A DNA stretch of 13,610 bases from Rickettsiales bacterium (GTDB lineage Bacteria > Pseudomonadota > Alphaproteobacteria > Rickettsiales > UBA1997), in NCBI GenBank assembly GCA_947441695.1, contig CANEUK010000014.1, positions 1 through 13,610 on the forward strand. Reading direction: 5' to 3'. The notes under the pieces were generated by a model, which was not told the origin of the DNA, made no database searches, and saw only the letters and a list, made by a program, of their open reading frames with translations. A program made the translations under genes and the position numbers. The stretch's first letter is position 1. Each line of letters starts with the position of its first letter. Positions 1-7,076 of this stretch are shown piece after piece.

Positions 1-125
1 AAAGCATATTGAATGATTGGCTTGTTGGCAATTGGAAGCATTTCTTTTGGCATTGACTTGGTTGCTGGCAGAAATCGGGTTCCTAAACCACCAACCGGAA
101 AAATTGCAGTTTTAACTTTTCTCAT
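1..125 (-). CDS. galU: UTP-glucose-1-phosphate uridylyltransferase (GalU), 5' part only
   Basis: The enzyme makes UDP-glucose from UTP and glucose-1-phosphate in the cytoplasm, for envelope polysaccharide and glycolipid synthesis. Only the first 41 codons are inside the window; the rest lies beyond position 1. The visible residues include VGGLGTRFLPATK (about 11-23) followed by PKEMLPI (26-32), the nucleotide-binding signature of GalU-type nucleotidyltransferases (family consensus GLGTRxLPATKxxPKEMLP). The start ATG at 125-123 lies inside the preceding regulator gene, and the two reading frames overlap by 14 nt, which suggests translational coupling. The first G of the motif is Gly-Gly instead of the usual Ala-Gly, a minor change. 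Family assignment is firm; a related glucose-1-phosphate thymidylyltransferase is less likely because of the KEMLP segment. Confidence 0.9.
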   Translation of the reverse strand, partial: MRKVKTAIFPVGGLGTRFLPATKSMPKEMLPIANKPIIQYA

Positions 126-1572
126 CTTGAACAACCTCGCTTATAATTTTTAATTTGCGGTAAATTGTTGATCGACCAATATCTAGTTGTTTAGCCACTT
201 CCGAAAGGTTTCCGTTATATAAATCAACAAGTCTTTTGATAATTTCTTCTTCGATTAACTCAATTTTTTTGCATTTTCCTTCATCGTCAAAAATATCGAT
301 TAGTTCGCTGTTAATGTCGGAGCTTTTTTTAATTGTTGAATGCGCTTTGGTAAAACTGCTATTTTCTTTGTTAAGAAGTTGCGGAAAATGTTCTGACTTA
401 AGCGAATCAGAATCGCAAAGTACAACCGCACGAAAAATTGAGTTTTTTAATTGGCGAATATTGTCTTCCCATTCGTAGTTATAGAGCAAATAAAGCGCTT
501 CTTGGCTGATGCCTCTGATTTTTTTATTTTCATTTACCGCAAAATCGCGACAAAAATTTTCAGCAAGCGTTCTGATGTCGTCTTCGCCGCGCTCTTTTAA
601 AGAAGGAATTAAAATTGGAAAAGCCGAAATTCTGTAAAATAAATCTTCACGGAATTTTTTTGCTGCTGCCATTTTTGAAATATCGCGAGTAGTTGAGCAG
701 ATAATTCGTACATTAACCCTGACTGGATCTTTGCCAAAAGCTGGCGTAAACTCACCTTCTTGCATGAAGCGCAAAAGCTTAACTTGAAGATCTGCGCGCA
801 ATAAATCAATTTTTTCAAAAAAAACTGTGCCGTTATTGGCTTCGCGTATTTTGCCAATATTTTTAATCATTCCTTCAGATAAAGGCTTTTCACAACCAAA
901 TAATTCTTCTTCAGAACTATTATTTTTAAGCGCGTCACATTCAATTGTAACAAAAGGTTTGCCCGATCTTGGGCCAGATCCATGAATTGCTCGAGCCATC
1001 AATTCTTTTCCCGAACCGCCAGCACCCTCAATTAAAATTGGAATATTTGAGTTAACTGCTTTTCGAGCAATTTTAATGATGTTAGAAATTGGTTCGCTTT
1101 GACCGATTATATCTGAAAAAGATACTTGATCTTTGCCTTTACGAGCCAAGTGAGAAACTTGATATTTTAGATTTTTTTTCTCAATCGCGTTATTAATTGA
1201 AGCAGTAACGCGGACAAAAATATCTCGCTCGCCTTTAACAATATAGTCAATCGCGCAATAATTTATGGCGGTAACTGCTAAAGTTACATCGGTGTTAGAA
1301 GTTAGAACAATTACCTGCAAATCTCCTTTAATTGGAGCAATTTGTTTTAAAACACTCAATCCATCTATGTCGGGCATTGAAAGATCAAGCAGCATCACAT
1401 CAAAATCATGGCAAGAAAATCCTTTCACGACTTTTTTGTTCATGAAAAAATCGATGACTTCTAAGCCACTATTCATCACTAAAAAATTGTGATTAAGTTC
1501 ATCGATAAATTTGCTTAAAACCTTACATTGAGTTGGCTCGTCATCTACGATTAATATGTTGCGCTTAACCAT
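112..1572 (-). CDS. NtrC-family response regulator with degenerate sigma54-activator core
   Basis: The 486-residue protein has the three-domain layout of NtrC/NtrX regulators. The receiver domain (about 5-125) has acidic D10/D11, phospho-acceptor D63 in LLDLSMP, T91 and K113. The AAA+ domain (about 152-385) has an intact Walker A GAGGSGKE (183-190), the FREDLFYR arginine-finger segment (307-314) and the sensor II-like WEDNIRQLKN (368-377). A Fis-type helix-turn-helix lies at about 450-475 (EVAKQLDIGRSTIYRKL). Two key motifs are lost. After ELFGCEK the GAFTGA loop reads PLSEGM (230-235), and the Walker B LFLDEI reads VFFEKI (250-255), so the catalytic acidic pair is E-K. It probably binds DNA as a phospho-responsive regulator without activating sigma54 polymerase; this is inference. 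It lies 21 nt after ppsR and overlaps galU. No partner kinase is in the window. It cannot be named with certainty as NtrX. Confidence 0.88.
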   Translation of the reverse strand: MVKRNILIVDDEPTQCKVLSKFIDELNHNFLVMNSGLEVIDFFMNKKVVKGFSCHDFDVMLLDLSMPDIDGLSVLKQIAPIKGDLQVIVLTSNTDVTLAVTAINYCAIDYIVKGERDIFVRVTASINNAIEKKNLKYQVSHLARKGKDQVSFSDIIGQSEPISNIIKIARKAVNSNIPILIEGAGGSGKELMARAIHGSGPRSGKPFVTIECDALKNNSSEEELFGCEKPLSEGMIKNIGKIREANNGTVFFEKIDLLRADLQVKLLRFMQEGEFTPAFGKDPVRVNVRIICSTTRDISKMAAAKKFREDLFYRISAFPILIPSLKERGEDDIRTLAENFCRDFAVNENKKIRGISQEALYLLYNYEWEDNIRQLKNSIFRAVVLCDSDSLKSEHFPQLLNKENSSFTKAHSTIKKSSDINSELIDIFDDEGKCKKIELIEEEIIKRLVDLYNGNLSEVAKQLDIGRSTIYRKLKIISEVVQDEKS

Positions 1573-1593
1573 AATATTTTTGTTAATTTTTGT

Positions 1594-2424
1594 TTAAGTT
1601 AGTTTTTTCTTGGATTTTTTTTCTTGCAAAAGGTGGATAATTTTAGCAGCGGTTTCTTCAACTGATCTTTTTGTAACATCTATTATTGGGCAATTTAATT
1701 TGGCAAATAATTTTCTTGAAGCCGCAATCTCTTTTTTAATCGATTCAATATCAATATAATCGGTTGCCATTTCTTGTCCTAAAAGCGCCAAGCGGCTTTG
1801 TCTTATTTGAACTAATTTTTCTGGATTGATGGTCAAGCCAACAATTAATGGTTTTTTAAGGTCATAAATCGAAGCAGGAATTGTTTCGATTGAAACAAAT
1901 GGAATATTTGCGGTTTTATAGCCGCGACAAGAAAGATAAACCGAAGTTGGCGATTTTGAAGTTCGTGAAACGCCAATTATTATTATGTCGGCATCGAACA
2001 AATCCCAAGCCAATTGACCATCATCATGATTGATTGTGTAACTAATCGCCTCAACTCGTGAAAAATATTCACTATCAAGCAAATGTTGACGACCAATGGT
2101 GTGACTGATGTTCATTCCTAAATAATTAGAAAATTCGCCAATAATATGAGACAAAACCGGAATGCAGGGAATTTTTAAATCAAAACAACATTTCTTCAAA
2201 GACTCAATTAACTCGTCGTGCAAAATAGTATAAAGCACAATTCCGGGATCTTTGGTTATTGATTCCATAACGCTTTCAAGTTGAGACTTGGTGCGAATTA
2301 AAGGCCAAATAAAATCATTAGATTCTATTCCTTCAAATTGCGATAAAACAGCGCGCGCAACCGAGCTTAAGGTTTCGCCAGTTGAATCAGAGATTAAATG
2401 AAGGTTGATGGTTTTTTTAATCAC
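1594..2424 (-). CDS. ppsR: Pyruvate, phosphate dikinase / PEP synthase regulatory protein (DUF299 family)
   Basis: This family is a bifunctional kinase/pyrophosphorylase. It inactivates pyruvate phosphate dikinase or PEP synthase by ADP-dependent phosphorylation of a threonine next to the catalytic histidine, and reactivates it by phosphorolysis. It thereby sets flux between pyruvate and PEP in the cytoplasm. The 276-residue length is normal for the family. The N-terminal signature HLISDSTGETLSSVARA (9-25) and the P-loop GVSRTSKSPTS (151-161) are both intact. The start codon is GTG (2424-2422); no in-frame ATG precedes Met53, which would delete the N-terminal signature. The gene begins 7 nt after the VirB10-like stop and is followed 21 nt later by the response regulator, so it is internal to an operon. 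Whether the target is PPDK or PEP synthase cannot be told here, since neither gene is in the window. Confidence 0.95.
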   Translation of the reverse strand: MIKKTINLHLISDSTGETLSSVARAVLSQFEGIESNDFIWPLIRTKSQLESVMESITKDPGIVLYTILHDELIESLKKCCFDLKIPCIPVLSHIIGEFSNYLGMNISHTIGRQHLLDSEYFSRVEAISYTINHDDGQLAWDLFDADIIIIGVSRTSKSPTSVYLSCRGYKTANIPFVSIETIPASIYDLKKPLIVGLTINPEKLVQIRQSRLALLGQEMATDYIDIESIKKEIAASRKLFAKLNCPIIDVTKRSVEETAAKIIHLLQEKKSKKKLT

Positions 2425-2431
2425 GTTTGAA

Positions 2432-3739
2432 TTATCTTTTGCTTAAAGATGGAACATTAATGTCAGAATTTACAATCACTGTAACTTTGGTTCCTTGCAC
2501 AATTCTAATTACTGGATTTACGTCAATTCTATTGCCAATTACTTGACCCAAAGTGTCGGTAATTGTTTTACTTACATCGTAAATAGCCTGGTTTGCCGCG
2601 CTTCCTGTGGTGGTTGTGGTGCCTTGAGTTGGATTGGTTGTAGTGGTTGTTGAACTACCATTGGTTAAAAGTTTTTGCGCCACAGCAACGCCGCCAACCG
2701 CTAAAATACTAGTTAAAAGTGAGTTTGCTACAACCGAACCATATTTGCTATCAACTTCTCCAGGAATACCAGATCTGCCAAATTGATCTGAAGCATTAAA
2801 GCTGATTGATAAATCAACTCCGTCAGACCTAATCAAGCGCGTCCAGTTAATTTGAACCCGCCCTTGTCCTTGAACAATTTTGCTTGAATAAGATCCAAAA
2901 AGCCTCGATCCGCGAGGAATCAAAACTTCATTTCCCGATTCACCATAAACATCTCGACTAACAATTCCGCGAACCGATCCAGAAGCTTCGGTGTTAATTG
3001 ATGTTTCTAAAACAGCAGTCAATAACTTGCCTTGCGCAATAGTATGAGATCTGTCATTGATAACGGTTGCAACAACTCCAGATTTAGTTTTTTTTAAAGC
3101 ATCAATTGGATCTTTATTTAGCATTACAATGTTGTTTTCGTAGCCAACTCCCCTTGAAGGAGTTCCTTCGGCGGTGCCAGAAAAAACAACTATTGGAGCG
3201 TAGCGAGGATCTAGTTCTTTTTTCTTCTCAACTTCTGGAACTTTTAAAGCTTCTTTTTCTTCTTCTAATTTTTGTTGAAGCGATTTGTTTGAATTATCAA
3301 CTCCAATTTGTTGAGGCAACCCAGTTTCTATAGGTTGCGCTGGAGGAATTAAATCTTCTTGGGTTTTATCAGCCAAATTTTCGGGTAGTTGTGGCAGGGT
3401 TGGAATTTCTGGCGTTGCTGGCTTTGCTAAAATTGATACTTCTTCTTTTAATTCTTCTAGCGGGGCTTCAATTTCAAAAGGAGATTTTCCATCTTCGCTT
3501 TTGGCAACCGTTGAAACTTGCGGAGTTTCAACTTCTACCAAGTTTTCAGACTTTTTTTCGCTGGTTTTAAAAAATAAGAAATAAATCACCACCGTAATCA
3601 AAACCGAAGAAGCTACAATAATAGCAACTTTGCTCTTTTTTGCCGCTGCAATTGAGGGGCCGCCAGATTCAATATCCGAAGATTCTTCTTCGTTTTCTTG
3701 ATCTTCGATTTCTGGTTTTTTTGTGAACTTAGATTTCAT
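2432..3739 (-). CDS. VirB10/TrbI-family type IV secretion protein
   Basis: VirB10 proteins span the envelope: they are anchored in the inner membrane, cross the periplasm and form the outer-membrane pore of type IV secretion systems. The 435 residues fit. There is an acidic cytoplasmic N terminus (1-37) and one transmembrane helix (about 38-57, VAIIVASSVLITVVIYFLFF). A Pro/Glu-rich periplasmic linker (about 65-180) follows. The C-terminal TrbI domain (about 185-430) has DRSHTIAQGKLLTAVLET (229-246), GIVSRDVYG (258-266) and IPRGSRLFGSY (274-284), all characteristic of the family. Helices at about 330-358 and 384-405 match the outer-membrane antennae, and a Thr-rich loop (362-378) lies between them. 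No virB8, virB9, virB11 or virD4 gene is adjacent. The upstream gene is an acyltransferase-hydrolase and the downstream gene is ppsR, so the gene looks isolated from its usual cluster. No clear ribosome-binding site is visible. Confidence 0.9.
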   Translation of the reverse strand: MKSKFTKKPEIEDQENEEESSDIESGGPSIAAAKKSKVAIIVASSVLITVVIYFLFFKTSEKKSENLVEVETPQVSTVAKSEDGKSPFEIEAPLEELKEEVSILAKPATPEIPTLPQLPENLADKTQEDLIPPAQPIETGLPQQIGVDNSNKSLQQKLEEEKEALKVPEVEKKKELDPRYAPIVVFSGTAEGTPSRGVGYENNIVMLNKDPIDALKKTKSGVVATVINDRSHTIAQGKLLTAVLETSINTEASGSVRGIVSRDVYGESGNEVLIPRGSRLFGSYSSKIVQGQGRVQINWTRLIRSDGVDLSISFNASDQFGRSGIPGEVDSKYGSVVANSLLTSILAVGGVAVAQKLLTNGSSTTTTTNPTQGTTTTTGSAANQAIYDVSKTITDTLGQVIGNRIDVNPVIRIVQGTKVTVIVNSDINVPSLSKR

Positions 3740-3820
3740 GAAAACTTGAAAATTTATTTGATAACAGCCCGTCTAAAATATTTTTTAACTCGATTTTGAC
3801 TAATTTTTTCTAAATTAAAG

Positions 3821-6010
3821 CTAAACCAATTTCAATTTAACCAAAAATTCTCTGATTACTTCAAAAACTTTTTCTTTGTTTTGCGAGGTAATAATTACGT
3901 GATTTGAAAAATCTAATTCTGATAAAAATTTTTCTGTTGAAGAAATTTTGCTATAAATAATTTTACCACTAATTGGATTAACCACAGGATCTTGTTTAGC
4001 CTGAATAATCAAGGTTTTGACGTAAATTTTATGTAGATTTTTTTCGCAAATTTGCATCAGCTTTTCTAGTTGTTCAACTCCTTTCAAATAATTGCGACTA
4101 TAATTTATGTGAGGATTTTGCGGAACGTCGTCAACATATTCAAGTTTGCCTTTTTCAATGTGCAATTTTTCTAACAATTCGTTCCAAATATTAATTCCAG
4201 GAACCATTTTGGCTTTAATATCGCATAATTTTGTGGCGGCGTTAATTGAAACAATTCCAGCTATTTTTTTAGCACCAACATTTTTTCTAGAAGCTGCCAA
4301 AAGACTCAAAAGCCCGCCAGTTGAAAAACCAACCAACAAAATTTTTGAACAAATATTTTGTAGAGCCGCGTAGCCACGCTGGCTGCTTAAATACCAATCT
4401 TCAAAATTAGTGTCTTTAATGTTTATTGGCGAAGTTCCGTGACCTTTCATTCTGGTTGCATAAACCTTAAAACCAAAGCCGTTCAAGAATTTTGCTAAAT
4501 CTTCAACCTCTTTTGGCGCGGCTTTGTAGCCATGAGAAATCACAATTCCAACCCGCTTGATTTTAGAAGAAGTTTTGGGCTTTGAATCAAGAAAAAAGGG
4601 CGATCCAATCGATTTTTCTTTGGAAAATTTTTGGTCAAAATAAATTTCGTAATCCGAATTAAAAATTTGCAAATCACGCTGGTAAATTTTTTCAAAAACT
4701 TTGCGACGCAATTTATTTTCAGACATTTCAACATTTCTTTTTACAATGTTTTTTGCCTCAAAAAGCAGATCAAATTCATTGGCAACAACCCGCAAAGAGT
4801 TCTCCAGCCTAATTTCGTGAAAGTCGCAAGGCTTATCGAACAAAGATTTTTCTATTTTAATTTTTTCTTCGCCAATTTCAGAAATCAGACCTTGTTTTTT
4901 GGCCAATTCAAAAACTCCGTCAAATTCTGCGTGAGGTTCATCAAGAAAAATTTTTAACAAATTTTCTTCAAAAATACTGTGATTAAGTCGGTATTTCTTG
5001 GATTCGCGAATTAAAGTTCCAGAAAGATAAATCACTCTTTTTAAGCGAACAATTTCGATTTCTGGCTCTAATTGACAAAAATATTTTAACGCCGCGCTAA
5101 AAATATGATCTAAATTTATCTGAATATCAGAATAAATTTTTGCCATAAAATCGTTGGTTAACTTAGATTTAAAATAGCTCAAAATCATGTTAGCCTTGGT
5201 TCTGTCTTTAATTATTGGAATTTGGTAAATCAAATTTCGCGTTAATTTGATATATTCTTGTAAGTCAATTGGTTTGCCAAAATTTATGTTAATTTCGGCG
5301 CCAAGTAAAAGATTTCCTTCAATTTCCAACTCTTCCATAACTTGCGAAGGAATTTTTTTAATCAGCCTTAAAGCCAATTTTTGAATTTTATTTTTACCCG
5401 GACGAAGTGGATAATAAGTTATGTTTACTGGAATAATTTGGGTAGAAATTTCTTTGAAATAAGCTTGATAAGTAAGGTCAAAAGACTTTTCCAAGTCTTG
5501 TAAAAGTGCAGCATCATTTTTATCAAAAGCATCAATAAAATCGTTGCGATAAATTTGCGATTTTAACGCCAAAACCGCTGAACCCGTATGAACCGGGCCA
5601 ACTCGATGAGGCGTGTAATTTACAAAGCCGCGCTCATTTTTAATTTCTTTGCTTTTTACCATGCTGCCTTCGGGATAAATCATCCAATCATATTCGCCCA
5701 AAATCAGATCTTTTAAAATTATGTTGTCGCGATTTTTATCTTTCGTTGAAATTGTTCCAGTTGATTCTAAAAATTTTCCCAAAGCTCCGTGATAAAGGCT
5801 TGAATCGGCTAAACACCTGACTTGGCGGTTAGTGTTTTTGTAAATTAAATAAGGCACAAAAAAAGTTTCGGCGCGCGTAAAATGATTGGCGACAAACATA
5901 ATTGGTTGACGCGGCAAATTTTCAATTCCGCTAACTGAAAAATTTGAGCCTAATAATTTTTCTAAAATTCTTAAGGCAAAAGCAGCGTAGCGAAAGGTTT
6001 TGGTTGACAT
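3821..6010 (-). CDS. Fused PlsC-like acyltransferase and alpha/beta hydrolase (lipase-like)
   Basis: The 729-residue protein seems to combine two lipid-active enzymes. The N-terminal part (about 15-250) is a glycerophospholipid acyltransferase-like domain, with ANHFTRAE at 41-48 and YPEGS at 112-116 matching the family's HX4D and EGT/EGS motifs. Here the catalytic Asp is replaced by Glu48. The middle (about 260-470) is not recognised. The C-terminal part (about 485-729) is a serine alpha/beta hydrolase of the monoglyceride lipase/S33 type. It has oxyanion-side HGY (493-495), GHG (523-525), the nucleophile elbow GFSTGG with Ser563, a likely acid Asp674 in KQDPVV, and His704 in SNHVI, so the triad is complete. 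A role in phospholipid or lysolipid remodelling is inference. There is no signal peptide; it is probably cytoplasmic or membrane-associated. It is divergent from the oxygenase gene and 81 nt upstream of the VirB10-like gene. Confidence 0.85.
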   Translation of the reverse strand: MSTKTFRYAAFALRILEKLLGSNFSVSGIENLPRQPIMFVANHFTRAETFFVPYLIYKNTNRQVRCLADSSLYHGALGKFLESTGTISTKDKNRDNIILKDLILGEYDWMIYPEGSMVKSKEIKNERGFVNYTPHRVGPVHTGSAVLALKSQIYRNDFIDAFDKNDAALLQDLEKSFDLTYQAYFKEISTQIIPVNITYYPLRPGKNKIQKLALRLIKKIPSQVMEELEIEGNLLLGAEININFGKPIDLQEYIKLTRNLIYQIPIIKDRTKANMILSYFKSKLTNDFMAKIYSDIQINLDHIFSAALKYFCQLEPEIEIVRLKRVIYLSGTLIRESKKYRLNHSIFEENLLKIFLDEPHAEFDGVFELAKKQGLISEIGEEKIKIEKSLFDKPCDFHEIRLENSLRVVANEFDLLFEAKNIVKRNVEMSENKLRRKVFEKIYQRDLQIFNSDYEIYFDQKFSKEKSIGSPFFLDSKPKTSSKIKRVGIVISHGYKAAPKEVEDLAKFLNGFGFKVYATRMKGHGTSPINIKDTNFEDWYLSSQRGYAALQNICSKILLVGFSTGGLLSLLAASRKNVGAKKIAGIVSINAATKLCDIKAKMVPGINIWNELLEKLHIEKGKLEYVDDVPQNPHINYSRNYLKGVEQLEKLMQICEKNLHKIYVKTLIIQAKQDPVVNPISGKIIYSKISSTEKFLSELDFSNHVIITSQNKEKVFEVIREFLVKLKLV

Positions 6011-6033
6011 GAATGATTTTACAATTTTGTTTT

Positions 6034-6056
6034 ATTGAGTTTGAGTCAAACTCAAT
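6034..6056. promoter_or_regulatory. Perfect 23-bp palindrome, operator candidate
   Basis: ATTGAGTTTGA at 6034-6044 and its exact complement at 6046-6056 flank a single G. A one-base loop is poor for an RNA hairpin, so a dimeric repressor or activator site is the likelier reading. It lies 24 nt upstream of the acyltransferase-hydrolase start codon, where a bound protein would block transcription. The regulator is unknown. Confidence 0.45.
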
Positions 6057-6212
6057 CAAATTCAAAAAGTCATTTGAATTTTAGTTTATTTTTAATTGCC
6101 AAAACAGACAAAAAATTACTCGCATAAGTTAATTTATTTTTAAGCGAGTTAAACTTTATTTTACAAGCATTCGCGATAGATTTTAATTTTTGTCAAAAAA
6201 CAAATTTTGAAT

Positions 6213-6240
6213 TTGGATTAGTTGAATTATTGATGATAAT
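6213..6240 (+). promoter_or_regulatory. Possible sigma70 promoter for the 2OG oxygenase gene
   Basis: TTGGAT (6213-6218) and GATAAT (6235-6240) are separated by 16 nt and sit 37 nt before the ATG at 6277. The match to TTGACA/TATAAT is fair, but such hits are common in AT-rich DNA, so the call is weak. Confidence 0.3.
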
Positions 6241-6276
6241 TAGATTTTAAGACGGGCTTCAAGACTAAATTAACCT

Positions 6277-6837
6277 ATGAAAACACCTTACAAAGTAGCG
6301 CGAAAAGTTATTAGTAAAGACACAATAGAATTGCTAAAAAATACCATATTACTCACTAAAGAAGTTGATTATTATCAACAAGGTATCGCGCCCGATAATC
6401 AAACCGCTTTTGGTGACACACAAAGTCCGATTAGTTTTGCTTTTTACAGCAACCTTGTTTGCGACTCATTGGCGTTAACATTATTGCCCTTAATGAAAGA
6501 ATTAACTGGCTTGGAGTTATACCCCACATACACATACGGCAGAATATATTGGAAAGGTTCAACTCTAGCACCTCATAAAGACAGACCAAGTTGCCAATAT
6601 AGCGCAACATTATGCATTGATAACAATCCAACGCCTTGGCCAATTTTTATGGCTGGAAAAAAAATTTTGCTTAATGCGAGAGATATTGCCGTATATAAAG
6701 GATGCGAGGTTGAACATTGGCGAGAACCCTACGAAGGAAACCAACAAATTCAATTATTCTTACATTACGTGGATGCGAATGGAATCTATAAAGATTTTAA
6801 ATTCGATAAACGACCTATGTTAGGAATAAAAAAATGA
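6277..6837 (+). CDS. 2-oxoglutarate/Fe(II)-dependent oxygenase, phage/marine type
   Basis: The 186-residue protein is a single double-stranded beta-helix domain. The Fe(II) ligands can be placed as His100 and Asp102 in APHKDRPS and His147 in CEVEHWREPYEG. The run YKGCEVEHWREP (140-151) followed by IQLFLHYVDANG (158-169) is the C-terminal signature of a group of small 2OG oxygenases often found in cyanophages and marine bacteria; this recognition is from memory of the family. Such enzymes hydroxylate or oxidise a substrate with O2 and 2-oxoglutarate. The substrate here is unknown; a protein or small-molecule target cannot be decided. There is no signal peptide. The gene stands alone, with 266 bp before it and 239 bp after it, and an insertion-sequence-like inverted repeat lies downstream, which fits lateral acquisition. 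No Shine-Dalgarno sequence precedes the ATG. Confidence 0.75.
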   Translation: MKTPYKVARKVISKDTIELLKNTILLTKEVDYYQQGIAPDNQTAFGDTQSPISFAFYSNLVCDSLALTLLPLMKELTGLELYPTYTYGRIYWKGSTLAPHKDRPSCQYSATLCIDNNPTPWPIFMAGKKILLNARDIAVYKGCEVEHWREPYEGNQQIQLFLHYVDANGIYKDFKFDKRPMLGIKK

Positions 6838-7076
6838 GCAAAAAACCACCAATTTATCAAAAATCATTTTGTTTATTTTTTATTACGAATATCCAAAAAT
6901 AGCACATATTGGGGCTGTCGCGTAAATCAAAGATTAAAAATTATCTTTTTTAAAAGTTCTACTTCTTCAATATTTAGCCTATTCATGGTAAGCGAGTTTC
7001 AGAATTATTAATTTACGACAAAATCGCTAAGAAAGACATTTTTTAAAAAATTTCCTCAATCTTAATAACTAAATTT
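6838..7076. other. Intergenic region with IS-like inverted repeat and AT-rich hairpin
   Basis: No gene is visible in these 239 bp. The region contains a GGGGCTGTCG stretch (6911-6920), an inverted repeat pairing it with 7011-7020, an AAAGAT/ATCTTT stem (6929-6934 / 6943-6948) followed by Ts that could be a weak terminator for the oxygenase gene, and a 14-bp A/T palindrome (7039-7052). Confidence 0.4.
6911..7020. mobile_element. Possible insertion-sequence or MITE remnant
   Basis: TGTCGCGTAAAT (6916-6927) is mirrored at 7011-7020 by ATTTACGACA, a 10-bp match with a 2-nt CG gap. The left end begins GGGGCTGTCGC, which resembles terminal inverted repeats of some IS families. The right end lacks the matching GCCCC, and no target-site duplication or transposase fragment can be recognised. 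It is a candidate only. Confidence 0.25.

Larger units (their letters stand above)
6011..6276. promoter_or_regulatory. Divergent intergenic region with palindromes
   Basis: This 266-bp spacer separates the minus-strand acyltransferase-hydrolase from the plus-strand oxygenase, so it should hold promoters for both. It contains a perfect 11+1+11 palindrome (6034-6056), a second 9-bp inverted repeat (6058-6066 / 6073-6081) and a looser 6-bp pair ACTCGC/GCGAGT (6118-6123 / 6144-6149). I see no gene or tRNA in it. Confidence 0.5.

Noticed and set aside
4631..4957. 108-codon open frame on the plus strand
   Set aside because: It lies wholly antisense to the acyltransferase-hydrolase gene and its Phe/Asn/Lys-rich product has no recognisable domain.
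6925..6984. Possible transposase C-terminal fragment on the minus strand (ATG AAT AGG ... TGA, 19 codons)
   Set aside because: The frame is too short and the product (NRLNIEEVELLKK) cannot be tied to any transposase family.
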